Translations under genes and position numbers: made by a program
The notes under the pieces: model-generated
Database searches by the model: none
What the model saw: the letters and a program-made list of their open reading frames with translations, nothing else
Told to the model about the DNA's origin: nothing
Shown here: piece after piece, positions 17,642 through 26,931 of the stretch
Position numbering within the stretch: the stretch's first letter is position 1
How the letters are laid out: every line of letters begins with the position of its first letter
Source of the DNA: Fontisphaera persica
GTDB taxonomy: Bacteria > Verrucomicrobiota > Verrucomicrobiia > Limisphaerales > Fontisphaeraceae
Length of the DNA: 64,000 bases
Direction of reading: 5' to 3'
Assembly: GCF_024832785.1 (NCBI RefSeq)
Contig: NZ_CP116615.1
Location: 2,232,001-2,296,000, forward strand

Positions 17642-19278
17642 CGATAGAGTTGCGGGGCCTTGCGCCAGTCTTTGTCCTTGTCGTGACCATAGGCCTGCAC
17701 GCGCGGACGGCGCTCGCGCAAACGCACGGATTCCAGCCCCAGGTAACAGCCCTGCGATTGGGGATTCTGGCCAACGGCCTCCAGGCGCAGGACGTAGCGC
17801 CCCGGTTCCGGCCAAAAGTCCAACAAGTGAAACTCACGCGCGGCAATTTCGGCCGAATAAAAATCCAGGGGGCCGCCCAGTTTGATGCCGTTCAAATAGG
17901 GCTGGTACCGGCCAAAATCATAGGAGGTCGTCCCCCGCAAAAGCAGCCGCAGCGGCTCTTTATTGGTCACGGTGAAGGGAATTTCCACCCAGGCATTGCT
18001 GGCCGAGGGCGGACGGTAGAGCATTTGCGGGGTTTCATGCACCGCCAGCCGCTGGCTGATGGCATCCCCTGCCCCGTGATGCGCCGGGGATAAAAAGTCC
18101 CGCGCATAGACTATCATGCGCTCCAAACTTGGCAGGCGTCGTTCCCGGGCATGAGGCGCCCGTGCGGCAAAGGTGGGAGTGCCCGTTTGATACCAGAAAG
18201 CCACGCTGGAAATATCATCCTCCCGCTCATTCCAACTGGTGGACTTGTAATCCGGATTTTCATCCGGTGAAATCCAGCCATAGTGCTCGAAAGCCACTTT
18301 GATGCCTTTTTGAAAGACAATCGGATCGGCCAGGTGCCAGCGATAGGCGCTGGTGTGGCCGCCCACAATGCCCCATTGATCAAAGTACGGCACTCCGAAG
18401 AAGGGCGTGCTCGTGGTTTTCAGGCCCCAGGCGGAAAGAAAATAGTCCTCCGTGCCCGTGCCCCAAATGGACGGTTGGGCCTCGCCATCAATCCAGATTT
18501 TCTCGTCCCCCTCGCCAAACCACGCCGGGCTGCGCGTGCGCACACTGAGCACCGTCCCCACATAATGGCCCCGCCCCCGCGTTTCCAAAACAACATAATC
18601 CTGGCCGGAGACCGCCGGATACTCCTGCCGGTATTGCGCATAAAAATAAGGCGTGTTGGCCGGCAGCTTGTCCAATTCAATCCAATCAATGTTGTAGTAG
18701 AGCAGGCTGATGGGCTTCTCGCTCTGGTTGATGATTTCCATGCGGGCCGATTGGCGGAATGGCATCCGCCAGAAACAATTGTACGAGTCGGCGTCCTCCA
18801 CCACCACCGGCAGGCTGATGACTTCACGGCGCTCGCCGAAGGCGTTGGCAAAAAAATCGCCCACCGGCGCCTCCACCGCCGGCCGGGGATGGCCGTCCCA
18901 GTAGATGCGGAGCAGCATTTCCTGATGATTGGCCGAGCCATTGGGCGCCCAGGCCTGCGGCTCCGGGCCAAGGAAAGTGAACCAGATATGCGTGATAACG
19001 CCGGGGCCTTTGACATTCATCACCACCTGCGTCGCGCCCGGGGGCACGCGGAAATTGTCAAAGTTGCTGCGCTCGTCCCTGTCGGCGCGCGGAGGCGCCT
19101 GTGGGTCATATTTGCCATCCGGGCCGGCGCGCATGGTCGAGGTCACCCGCCGGCTGCGGCCCGGTTGCAGTCGGGTTAAATCTTCCAACAAGGCGCCGCG
19201 GACAACCAGGTGGCCAGTGAGCACGAGGAGAAGGGGCAAAGCCCGCCCCACCATTCTTGCAGCCAGGTGTGTGTGCAT
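17638..19278 (-). CDS. Exported GH172 (DUF2961) family glycoside hydrolase
   Basis: A 546-residue exported protein. After the signal peptide come the DUF2961 hallmarks: GPGVITHIWFTFLG, a strand with LRIYWDG, APVGDFF, then PYFYAQYR and GTGTEDYF, in family order. DUF2961 has been reclassified as glycoside hydrolase family 172, whose known members act on fructofuranose and arabinofuranose linkages; which linkage is cut here cannot be read. The C-terminal 130 residues look like an extra beta-sandwich. It stands alone; the GH32 gene at 32750 would also act on fructofuranosides. Confidence 0.9.
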   Translation of the reverse strand: MHTHLAARMVGRALPLLLVLTGHLVVRGALLEDLTRLQPGRSRRVTSTMRAGPDGKYDPQAPPRADRDERSNFDNFRVPPGATQVVMNVKGPGVITHIWFTFLGPEPQAWAPNGSANHQEMLLRIYWDGHPRPAVEAPVGDFFANAFGERREVISLPVVVEDADSYNCFWRMPFRQSARMEIINQSEKPISLLYYNIDWIELDKLPANTPYFYAQYRQEYPAVSGQDYVVLETRGRGHYVGTVLSVRTRSPAWFGEGDEKIWIDGEAQPSIWGTGTEDYFLSAWGLKTTSTPFFGVPYFDQWGIVGGHTSAYRWHLADPIVFQKGIKVAFEHYGWISPDENPDYKSTSWNEREDDISSVAFWYQTGTPTFAARAPHARERRLPSLERMIVYARDFLSPAHHGAGDAISQRLAVHETPQMLYRPPSASNAWVEIPFTVTNKEPLRLLLRGTTSYDFGRYQPYLNGIKLGGPLDFYSAEIAAREFHLLDFWPEPGRYVLRLEAVGQNPQSQGCYLGLESVRLRERRPRVQAYGHDKDKDWRKAPQLYR

Positions 19279-19383
19279 AGAGAGGTGGAGCCATCTTACA
19301 CGCCAGCCGATGTCCGAAAAAGGCTAAATTGGTGATTTCCAGGCTTGCATCCCGCGATGAAGCCGGAAAAGATGCTGCCGCCT

Positions 19384-20022
19384 ATGAAAAACACCTGGAT
19401 TTTTGTGCTGACCCTATGCGCCATGGTGGGCAGTGTGGCCTGCCTGTCCGCCGCCGATGCCAAGCCCACCGCTACCGAACGCGAAAAAATGCTCAAGGAA
19501 TTTAAGCGCATCCCGTTGAACACCACTGAAGGCGACGCCATGTTCCTGCGCGTCCTGGTGCAGTCCCGCAATGCCCAGCGCGGCGTGGAGGTGGGCACCG
19601 CCACCGGCTATGGCGCCATTCAGATGGGCATCGGTTTCGAGCGCACCGGCGGACAGCTCATCACGGTGGACATTGACCCCAAGATGGTGGCTGCGGCGCG
19701 GGAAAATCTCAAAAAATTCGGGCTGGAAAAAACCGTGACGGTGGTGGAAGGCGACGCCCTGCAGGTGCTGCCCAAGCTGGAGGGCACCTTTGATTTTGTG
19801 TTCATTGACGCCCTCAAACGGGATTACCTCAAATACTTCAAGGCGCTTGAGCCCAAGCTGCACAAAGGGGCGGTGATTGTCGCCGATAACGTCATCAAGA
19901 GCGAACGCGATATGCCCGATTTCCTGGCCTATTTCAAGGACAACCCCAACTACGATTCCGTCACCATCCGCGCCTCCATGGAAAAGGATGACGGCATGCT
20001 GGTAATTTTCAAAGTGCGTTAA
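19384..20022 (+). CDS. Class I SAM-dependent O-methyltransferase with an N-terminal signal sequence
   Basis: A 212-residue protein (about 220 if the ATG at 19357 is used). Residues 1-27 are a hydrophobic leader (KNTWIFVLTLCAMVGSVACLSAADA). The methyltransferase core follows: GVEVGTATGYGAIQM (SAM-binding glycine loop), LITVDIDPKMV, EGDALQVLP and FDFVFIDALKRDY, the pattern of catechol O-methyltransferase-like enzymes. An enzyme using SAM should be cytoplasmic, so either the leader is an uncleaved anchor with a cytoplasmic start further on, or the protein is exported and uses another ligand. The Cys at the leader end fits a lipobox poorly. Confidence 0.87.
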   Translation: MKNTWIFVLTLCAMVGSVACLSAADAKPTATEREKMLKEFKRIPLNTTEGDAMFLRVLVQSRNAQRGVEVGTATGYGAIQMGIGFERTGGQLITVDIDPKMVAAARENLKKFGLEKTVTVVEGDALQVLPKLEGTFDFVFIDALKRDYLKYFKALEPKLHKGAVIVADNVIKSERDMPDFLAYFKDNPNYDSVTIRASMEKDDGMLVIFKVR

Positions 20023-20039
20023 GCGCCGCCGCCAGCGCC

Positions 20040-21530
20040 CTACAGCGAAAGCACGTGCCGGACTTTGGCCAGCAGTTCCTTGCTGGTAAAAGGCTTTTGC
20101 AAATAAAACTCCTCGTCCTCGGCGGCAGGGCGCACAAAGCCGCTGGAATAGATGATGCGCAAATCCGGTGAAATGCGCCGCAGATGCTCAATCAGTTCGC
20201 GGCCCCCCATGCGCGGCATGACCAGGTCGGTGATGACCAAATCAATCTTTTCACTGGCGTTCTGCACCACCTCCAACGCCTTTTCCCCGCAATTGGCCGT
20301 CAACACGCGATAGCCAAAGGAAGACAAGACCATCTGGGCCATCGTCAGCACCAGGTCTTCATCATCCACCATCAGAATGGTTTCGTTGCCACGCAGGGCG
20401 GCCTTGTCAATCAAGGTGTCGCGAATTACCCGCTTGCTCGCCGGCAAATACACCCGCACCGAGGTCACCACGCCCGGCGTGCTGGAAATGGCCACGCTGC
20501 CGCCATGATTGGTAATGATGCCGTACACCCAGGCCAGTCCCAGGCCCCGGTGGCCTTTTTTGGTGGTGAAAAACGGCTCAAAAACCCGCGGCAACACCTC
20601 CGCCGGTATGCCCGGCCCGTCATCCTGCACCTCAATCACCAGATACGCGCCGGGCGACAATTGCACCCCTTGGTCATGGGTCGGCTCCCGCAATTCCAAA
20701 TTGCGGGTGCTCACCGTTATGGTGCCGCCGCCCGGGGTGAGCGCCTGCACCGCATTTTCCAAAATCTTCACCAGCGCCTGCTGCATCTTGGCTTCATCGT
20801 AGGTGGCGGTGAAGGGATGCGATTCAAACTCCGCCTTCCATTGAATGTTGGGCGCGCCTCCCGGTTTCTGGAAAAGTTCCATCGCCCGCCGCAGCAACAT
20901 GTTGAGGTTGCCCACGGTCTGGCTCCGGCTGTCCTTTTCCTGCCGGCTGAACGCGGCCAAATCATTCGCGATTTCCGAGGCTTTCTCCGCCGCTTTTTCC
21001 GCTTCCACCAAACTGCCCCGCCAGGGGTGGGTGGGGTCCATCTGGTCGAGGATGTGGCTGATGTGCACCAGAATGCTGGTGAGAGCGTTGTTGAAGTCCA
21101 GGGCCACGGTGCGCGTCAGTTGCAAAGCACAATCCAGCTTCTGTTTATGGGCCAGCGCCAGGTCGGTTGCCGCCGGGCCTTCGCGCTCGACCCGGGCCGG
21201 GGCGCTCTCCGGAGGCATTTGGAAAATGAAGTATTTCTGCCCGTCCCGAATCATGTGGCAAATGAAGACATTCAAGGTGGCGACGCCCCCGCCGCGAATG
21301 CGCAGCCGCAATTGGTTCTGCGCCGGGATGCCCCGCTCCAGCCGGGCCAGAAATTGCTCGGCGGAATGCTCATTGCCCGGCCCCCAAATGGACGAGAGAT
21401 AAGCGGACTCCAGCAGGCTGCCAAACAAAGCGGCACACCCCTGGCTGGCGCGACGGATGACCCCTTGGGCATCCACCACAAACGCCGGCCAGGCGGCATT
21501 CTCCAATCCAAAGTTCAGGTCCGCTTTCAT
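20040..21530 (-). CDS. Hybrid histidine kinase / response regulator lacking the phospho-accepting His
   Basis: A 496-residue cytoplasmic hybrid: PAS-like sensor (about 1-110), dimerisation helices (about 120-200), HATPase_c (about 235-355) and a C-terminal receiver (about 375-496). The ATPase boxes are intact: N box LVKILENAVQAL, G1 DDGPGIP, F FEPFFTTK and G2 GLGLAWVYG. The receiver has MVDDED, the phospho-acceptor in VITDLVMP and the Lys in LQKPF. In the H box, where related kinases read AHDFNN, this protein has ALDFNN; codon 144 is CTG (Leu). The kinase therefore cannot autophosphorylate at the usual site; it may act as a phosphatase, a heterodimer partner or an ATP-dependent switch. Confidence 0.93.
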   Translation of the reverse strand: MKADLNFGLENAAWPAFVVDAQGVIRRASQGCAALFGSLLESAYLSSIWGPGNEHSAEQFLARLERGIPAQNQLRLRIRGGGVATLNVFICHMIRDGQKYFIFQMPPESAPARVEREGPAATDLALAHKQKLDCALQLTRTVALDFNNALTSILVHISHILDQMDPTHPWRGSLVEAEKAAEKASEIANDLAAFSRQEKDSRSQTVGNLNMLLRRAMELFQKPGGAPNIQWKAEFESHPFTATYDEAKMQQALVKILENAVQALTPGGGTITVSTRNLELREPTHDQGVQLSPGAYLVIEVQDDGPGIPAEVLPRVFEPFFTTKKGHRGLGLAWVYGIITNHGGSVAISSTPGVVTSVRVYLPASKRVIRDTLIDKAALRGNETILMVDDEDLVLTMAQMVLSSFGYRVLTANCGEKALEVVQNASEKIDLVITDLVMPRMGGRELIEHLRRISPDLRIIYSSGFVRPAAEDEEFYLQKPFTSKELLAKVRHVLSL

Positions 21531-21636
21531 GCGCCCTCAAATTCAGCATATCGGCAGAACAGGGGCTGAGCAAAAATTATTTTTTCCACCGGCTCAATCC
21601 CCCTTGGAAAGTCCGCTTGTTGCATGCGGCAGGGGC

Positions 21637-22476
21637 TTACCTTGGTCTGGGCTGGCCAGGGGACGGTTCCTGCCACGGTCGGGGCCGTGGCGCTATCTGA
21701 ACATTGGCCAACAACAAGGCTTCCGCCTCCTCGCCATAAGGTCCCTGCAAGGCAACCTCCCCCGCCGGATTAACCAGCATGGAACAACCTATGCAGCGCC
21801 TCCCCGCCCATGGCCCGGCGGTAATCGGCCCCACGTTGCTGACCCCGGCAATCCACAGTCCAAACTCGCGGGCCACCGGCCCGTAACTTTGACGCCAAAG
21901 CTGCCCATACGGCTCCTTGGCCTGGTCATGCTCCGGAGCCACCGCCCAGGCGCAAGGGCTAAGAATCACCCCCGCCCCCATCAACCCCAGACATCGGCTG
22001 ATGGCCTGACCGGAGGCAAAACCGTCAGCGCAAATCATCACGCCAAACCTTCCCCAGGGGGTAACCGCCACCTGCAAACGGTCGCCCAGGCCGTACAAGT
22101 CATGGGCAATGTCTAATTCATTGATTTTACGGTGATGCACCCACACCTCCCCCTCCGGCCCCAACAATACCGCGCTATTGTAGCACTGACCCCCATGACG
22201 CTCCACCAACCCGCTGCAAACATACATCCCTGTTTCCCGAGCCGCCTGCCCCAAGGTCGAGACGGCTTCACCGCCGGGGACTTCATCGGCCAGCTCCCGC
22301 GCCGAAGGATGAGTCCATCCGGTGGTGATGGCCTCCGGCAACACCGCCACCTCCGCGCCCTGTCGCCGCGCCTCATGCAGCCACTGGCGGGCCCGCTCCA
22401 GGTTGCCGCGTTTGTCGCCGGGCACCACCCGCATTTGAATCATTGCCAGGCAGAAAGTGTTGGCCATAAACCCCAT
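21637..22476 (-). CDS. Carbon-nitrogen hydrolase (nitrilase superfamily)
   Basis: An amidase-type enzyme of about 279 residues with the Glu-Lys-Cys triad: Glu in VLPEAITTGW, Lys in HHRKINEL and Cys in MICADGF, in the right order and spacing for the family. Substrates in the family range from N-carbamoyl amines to deaminated glutathione; this one is not assignable. The start is uncertain; ATG at 22476 (MGFMANTF) follows a G-rich patch, with ATG 22467 as alternative, while the longer frame overlaps the divergent CNNM promoter region. Confidence 0.88.
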   Translation of the reverse strand: MGFMANTFCLAMIQMRVVPGDKRGNLERARQWLHEARRQGAEVAVLPEAITTGWTHPSARELADEVPGGEAVSTLGQAARETGMYVCSGLVERHGGQCYNSAVLLGPEGEVWVHHRKINELDIAHDLYGLGDRLQVAVTPWGRFGVMICADGFASGQAISRCLGLMGAGVILSPCAWAVAPEHDQAKEPYGQLWRQSYGPVAREFGLWIAGVSNVGPITAGPWAGRRCIGCSMLVNPAGEVALQGPYGEEAEALLLANVQIAPRPRPWQEPSPGQPRPR

Positions 22477-22585
22477 AGTGAAGCCCCACCCTGCCCCGAG
22501 CAAGCCATTTACCCCGTGTTCCATGGCCGCGGAGCCACCGCCAAATTTTCTTTTTCCCAGACCGGCTCTGGGCGATAGTGAAGCC

Positions 22586-23836
22586 ATGGTCTATGTGGTG
22601 TGCATGACCTTGCTGTTATGCGCCGCGGCCAGTTTCTTTTTTGCCGCGGCTGAAGCTGCCTTGTTCAGCCTTGGCCGATGGCGGGTGCGACAACTGGCGG
22701 CCAGCCAGCCGGAACGGGGGCGAATCATCGGCAGACTGTTGGAAACGCCCCAGGATTTGCTGGCCGCCATTGCCCTGGGCAACACGCTTTGCAATGCCCT
22801 GATGGTGGCACTGGTGGCAGGTTCAGGCATCCACTGGCACGCCCCCCCCTGGCTGGCCTTGGCGATCCTGTTGGTGCTGTTGCTGCTGGGGTGTGAACTA
22901 ATTCCCAAAACCCTGGCCGTGCGCGAGCCTGAACGCTGGGCCTTGCTTGTGGCCCCGCCCATGCACCTGCTCATGCGTCTGACCCGGCCTTTCCGCCAAC
23001 TGGCCCGCTGGCTCAATCGCGGCATTCTGGCCGCCGCGGCCCGGCGCTCCATTGTGCCGTCCGCCGGCATTACCGACGAGGAATACCGCGAGCTGGTGGA
23101 GCTGGCCTGCCAGCAAGGCACCCTGCAAGCCGCCGAAAAGGAAATCATCCTGCAAATCATCGGCCTGGACCGGCGCACCGTGGGGGAAGTCATGAAGCCA
23201 CGCAGCCGCATGGCCGCCATTTCGGACGATGCCACCCGCGAGGAAATGCTGGAGGCTGCCCGCCGCCATCGGCACCAGCGTCTGCCCATTTATGATGAAT
23301 CGCCTGATACCATTGTCGGCATCCTCAACACCCGCACCCTGCTGTTGAATCCGGAGGTGGACCTGGCCGAGGCGGTGGAGTTTCCCTCTTTCGTGCCGGC
23401 CAGCATGAACTTGCTCCAATTGTTCAAAAGTTTGCAACGCCAGCGGCGGGGACTGGCCATTGTGCTGGACGAATTTGGCGGCACCGCCGGCATCGTGACC
23501 ATGGAGGACATTTTGGAGGCCATTGTGGGGGACTTGCGCAATGAAGGCGAGGCCACCGGGTTTGTGATGGAAAAATTGGATGCCCACCGCTGGCGGGTCA
23601 ACGGCACCATGCGCCTGGAGGATTTCCAGCGGGAATGCCCGGAATTAAAGGACTATCCGGGAGTGGAAACTTTGGGTGGCCTGGTGGTGGCCCTGCGCGA
23701 GGTGGTGCCCGCCAAAGGTGAAGCGGTGGAGTATAGTGGCCTGCGATTTACGGTAACCGTTGCGGATGAACGCCGCGTGCGGGAGCTGGTGGTGGAACGG
23801 CTGAATCCAGGCCGCGGGAAAGGAGGCGCCGCATGA
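22586..23836 (+). CDS. CNNM/CorC-type transporter (DUF21-CBS-CorC), first of three
   Basis: A 416-residue membrane protein of the HlyC/CorC (CNNM) family, linked to Mg/Co efflux. Order: DUF21 domain with four hydrophobic helices (residues 1-150), CBS pair (about 195-320, with VMKPRSRM and the IVLDEFGGTAGIVTMEDILEA pattern), and CorC_HlyC domain (about 330-416). The ATG at 22586 (MVYVVCMTLLL) starts just before helix one; upstream in-frame residues are Pro-rich and overlap the divergent nitrilase gene. The next gene overlaps it by 4 bases (ATGA), so the three CNNM genes form an operon. Confidence 0.93.
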   Translation: MVYVVCMTLLLCAAASFFFAAAEAALFSLGRWRVRQLAASQPERGRIIGRLLETPQDLLAAIALGNTLCNALMVALVAGSGIHWHAPPWLALAILLVLLLLGCELIPKTLAVREPERWALLVAPPMHLLMRLTRPFRQLARWLNRGILAAAARRSIVPSAGITDEEYRELVELACQQGTLQAAEKEIILQIIGLDRRTVGEVMKPRSRMAAISDDATREEMLEAARRHRHQRLPIYDESPDTIVGILNTRTLLLNPEVDLAEAVEFPSFVPASMNLLQLFKSLQRQRRGLAIVLDEFGGTAGIVTMEDILEAIVGDLRNEGEATGFVMEKLDAHRWRVNGTMRLEDFQRECPELKDYPGVETLGGLVVALREVVPAKGEAVEYSGLRFTVTVADERRVRELVVERLNPGRGKGGAA

Positions 23837-24843
23837 GCTTGGGCATGTTGCTGGCCTTGTTGGTCCTGGCGCTCGCCGCCTCCTTCCTGTTTTCCGGCAT
23901 GGAGGCGGGGGTGCTGGGTTTGAACCGCCTGCGCTTGCGCCAGCTTCAACGGCAAGGCAATCGGCGGGCGCAGATGCTGCAAAGCTGGCTGGAGCAGCCC
24001 GAGCCTTTCTTGTGGACCATTCTAGTGGGCAACACCCTGGCCAATTTTGCCGCGGCGGTGCTGTGGGTATTTCTCTGGCAACGCAGCCTGGCTGCCCTGG
24101 ACTGGCCGCCCCTGGCCCGGCACGTTCTGTTCTGGCTGGGTTTTCTGGCCGGGGTCATGGTGGTGTTCTATGGCCTGTGCGACCTCCTGCCCAAAGTGAT
24201 GTTCCGGCTGTTCCCCACGCGCCTGTGCCTGTTGCTGGCGCCGCTGTTCAATCTCACCCGCAAGCTGCTGTCCCCCGTCGTGGCGCTGGTCACCTGGCTG
24301 GCGGAAGGCCTGGCCCGCCGTTCCGGCGGCCGCCGTTTCACCGGCCGGCTTTTTGCCAGCCGGGATGAGCTGCGGTATTTCGTCGAAGAATTTGCCAGCA
24401 ACCTGACCAGTGAAGAGCGGGCGATGATTCAGCGCGTGCTGGATTTGCAAAACCGCCGCGTGCGCCAGCTCGCCATTCCACTCTCGGAAGCTGTGACCGT
24501 TTCCGCCCAGGCCCCCCTGCGCGAGGCCTTGCAACTGTGCCGTGAACACAATGTTTCCCGCCTGCCCGCCTGGCAGGGCGAAGGCGCCGAGCGCCGGATT
24601 GCCGGCCTTTTGAGCTTGCGCGCCGTGCTTTATCGCACCGACCTCAATCCCGACCAGCCCGTGCAAGATTATCTCCGGCCGGCGTTGTACCTGGACGAAA
24701 ACCTCACCCTGGAGGCCGCCCTGCAACGCATGCAACGCGCCGGCGAGCGCGCGGCCATTGTCCTGGACGTGCGGCAGCGGGAAGTGGGGATTCTGTTTTT
24801 GCAGGACATTTTGCGCGCCATTTTTGGCGAAGTGCAGCTTTAA
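23833..24843 (+). CDS. CNNM-type membrane protein without the CorC domain, second of three
   Basis: A 336-residue paralogue of its neighbours: DUF21 helices (residues 1-150) and a CBS pair (about 200-330, with the REVGILFLQDILRAIFGE ending), but the C-terminal CorC_HlyC domain is missing. Its CBS motif is also less conserved (no EFGG or EYGG). It overlaps the upstream gene by 4 bases and is 2 bases from the downstream one, so it is tightly co-translated. It may form heteromers with the full-length paralogues. Confidence 0.92.
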   Translation: MSLGMLLALLVLALAASFLFSGMEAGVLGLNRLRLRQLQRQGNRRAQMLQSWLEQPEPFLWTILVGNTLANFAAAVLWVFLWQRSLAALDWPPLARHVLFWLGFLAGVMVVFYGLCDLLPKVMFRLFPTRLCLLLAPLFNLTRKLLSPVVALVTWLAEGLARRSGGRRFTGRLFASRDELRYFVEEFASNLTSEERAMIQRVLDLQNRRVRQLAIPLSEAVTVSAQAPLREALQLCREHNVSRLPAWQGEGAERRIAGLLSLRAVLYRTDLNPDQPVQDYLRPALYLDENLTLEAALQRMQRAGERAAIVLDVRQREVGILFLQDILRAIFGEVQL

Positions 24844-24845
24844 CC

Positions 24846-26183
24846 ATGCCCGACACCTCGGTCATTTTCGATTATGGCTGGCGCATTCTGGCCGTCCTGG
24901 TGCTGGTGTTTCTGAACGGCTTTTTTGTGGCGGCCGAGTTTGCCTTGGTCAAAGTGCGGGACACGCAACTGGATGCCCTTATCCAACGCGGCCAGCGGCG
25001 CGCCCTGACCGTGCGCCAGGTCATCAAACGTCTGGATGCCTCCCTCAGCGCCTGCCAGTTGGGGATTACGCTGGCCTCCCTGGGCTTGGGCTGGATTGGC
25101 GAACCGGTTTTCACCCGGCTGCTGCTGCCGCTGCTGGACTTTTTCCAGGTCAGCGAACAGTGGCGGCACTGGATTAGTTTCATGGTGGGCTTTACCGCCA
25201 TCACTTTCCTGCATATCACCGCAGGGGAACAAGCGCCCAAATGGCTGGCCATTCAAAAACCCCTGCCGGTCTCCCTCTGGGTGGCCGCGCCGCTCCAGTG
25301 GTTTCACCGGCTCTCTTATCCCTTCATCTGGGCGCTCAACCACGCCTCGCAATGGATGTTGCGACGGGCCGGGCTGCAACCCGTCTCGGAAAGCGAGCAC
25401 GCCCACTCAGACGAAGAACTGCGCCTGCTGGTCTCGGCCGGACATCGCCGGACCGAACTCAGCCGCGAGATTGTGCTCAACGCCTTTGACCTCAAACGCC
25501 GGGTCGCTCGTGATGTCATGCGGCCCCGCCAGGAAATCGTGACCCTGGACATGGAGGCCACCATCGCTGAATGTCTGGAGGTGGCCGAGAAAACCCGCTA
25601 CTCCCGTTTTCCCTTGTGCGAGGGCGGCGAGGTGGACAAAACAGTGGGCATCATTCACATCAAAGACCTTTACGCCGCCCGCAAATTGGCGGCCACCGGC
25701 CGGGATTTGCAGCGCTTTGCCCGCAAGCTCCTCTATGTCCCCCCCACCGCCCATCTGGAAGGCTTGCTGCACACCCTGTTGGAGCGCAAATGTCACATGG
25801 CCCTGGTGGTGGATGAATACGGCGGCATTCTGGGCCTGGTGACCCTGGAAAACATCCTGGAGGTGCTCGTGGGACAGATTCAGGACGAGTTTGACCAGGA
25901 AAAACCCTTAATCCTGCAAAAAGCTGAGAATATCTGGGTGGTGGACGGTGCGCTCCCCTTGCATGAGCTGTCTGAGCTGGCCGGCGAGCCGCTGGCGGGG
26001 GAAGGCATCGCCACAGCCAGCGGCTGGATTACCCAGCGCCTGGGAGGCTTCCCGCAAGCCGGCGATTCCATCACCCTCGCACATTGCGAAATTACCGTGA
26101 CGCAGATGGACGGCATGCGCGTGGCCACCTTTCAACTCATTCGCCAGCCAGCAGCTTCCGCCGAAACCAGCCCCCCTGCCTGA
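24846..26183 (+). CDS. CNNM/CorC-type transporter, third of three
   Basis: A 445-residue full-length member: DUF21 with VFLNGFFVAAEFALVKVR in helix one, further helices to about residue 160, CBS pair (about 205-345, VMRPRQEI and VVDEYGGILGLVTLENILE) and CorC_HlyC domain (about 355-435). It closes the three-gene operon. The tail ends in a short Pro/Ala-rich stretch. Paralogues are about as different from each other as from family members in other phyla, judging by eye, so the triplication looks old. Confidence 0.94.
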   Translation: MPDTSVIFDYGWRILAVLVLVFLNGFFVAAEFALVKVRDTQLDALIQRGQRRALTVRQVIKRLDASLSACQLGITLASLGLGWIGEPVFTRLLLPLLDFFQVSEQWRHWISFMVGFTAITFLHITAGEQAPKWLAIQKPLPVSLWVAAPLQWFHRLSYPFIWALNHASQWMLRRAGLQPVSESEHAHSDEELRLLVSAGHRRTELSREIVLNAFDLKRRVARDVMRPRQEIVTLDMEATIAECLEVAEKTRYSRFPLCEGGEVDKTVGIIHIKDLYAARKLAATGRDLQRFARKLLYVPPTAHLEGLLHTLLERKCHMALVVDEYGGILGLVTLENILEVLVGQIQDEFDQEKPLILQKAENIWVVDGALPLHELSELAGEPLAGEGIATASGWITQRLGGFPQAGDSITLAHCEITVTQMDGMRVATFQLIRQPAASAETSPPA

Positions 26184-26346
26184 CCATGTGGCGGCCAATT
26201 GAACTGGAAACGCTCGAAACGTGGCTGCGCCCTCGCAGCGGGGAATGGGGCGCGTGGCCGTGAGGTGTAAAGTCACCCCACCACTGAAAGCCCCTCCTTG
26301 CGTCAGACTTGACGAAGTCTTGCAAATGAAAGTTAATCAGCCCTGT

Positions 26347-26931
26347 ATGAAAACCACCACGTGGAAAGCACACTTAGGGATTTTGGGCCTTTGCTTGGGG
26401 CTGGCCGTCTGGAATGCTCAGGCGGCGGCGGGACAATGGGTTAATCTCTTCAACGGCAAAGACCTCACCGGCTGGATTGCCGTGCACGACATCAAACCGG
26501 AAGTGGTGGAGGGCAACCTGCAAATCCACAAAGGCATGGGCTGGCTGCGGCTGGAAAAGCAATACAAGGATTTCATTCTCGAATTTGAATGGCGCGCCTA
26601 TGACGAGGATTACGACAGTGGCATCTACATGCGCGCCCCGCTGGACGGCAAGCCGTGGCCGGACGCCGGTTTTCAAGTGAACCTGCGCTACAATGCCCTG
26701 GGCGCGCTGGTCAAAAATCGCAAAACCATTGTGCCCGCCGAAACGCCCAAGCTGCCCATCAACAAATGGCACAAAATGCGCATCGAAGTCCGCGGCAATA
26801 AGGCCAAGCTCTTCATCAACGACGAAGCCAACTGGGAAACCGATTTGGTGGACCGCCCCGAAGGCTACATCGGCATTCAAGTCGAAGACAAAAAATTCGA
26901 CTTCCGCAACATTCGCATCATGGAGCTTTAA
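26347..26931 (+). CDS. Exported DUF1080 protein (3-keto-disaccharide hydrolase family)
   Basis: A 194-residue exported lectin-like jelly-roll protein. A signal peptide (residues 1-28, ending AQAAA) is followed by WVNLFNGKDLTGW, the DUF1080 hallmark, then DFILEFEWRAYDEDYDSGIYMRA and NKWHKMRIEVRG. DUF1080 members have been linked to hydrolysis of 3-keto-disaccharides after oxidation by Gfo/Idh/MocA enzymes, which fits the Tat-exported oxidoreductase at 10632, though they are not adjacent. The ATG at 26347 is chosen because the signal peptide starts there. It overlaps the convergent YkgJ-like gene by a few bases. Confidence 0.93.
   Translation: MKTTTWKAHLGILGLCLGLAVWNAQAAAGQWVNLFNGKDLTGWIAVHDIKPEVVEGNLQIHKGMGWLRLEKQYKDFILEFEWRAYDEDYDSGIYMRAPLDGKPWPDAGFQVNLRYNALGALVKNRKTIVPAETPKLPINKWHKMRIEVRGNKAKLFINDEANWETDLVDRPEGYIGIQVEDKKFDFRNIRIMEL

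Noticed and set aside
20184-21569. 461-codon plus-strand frame opposite the hybrid kinase
   Set aside because: Shadow of the kinase gene; no family motif and strong His/Arg/Gln bias.
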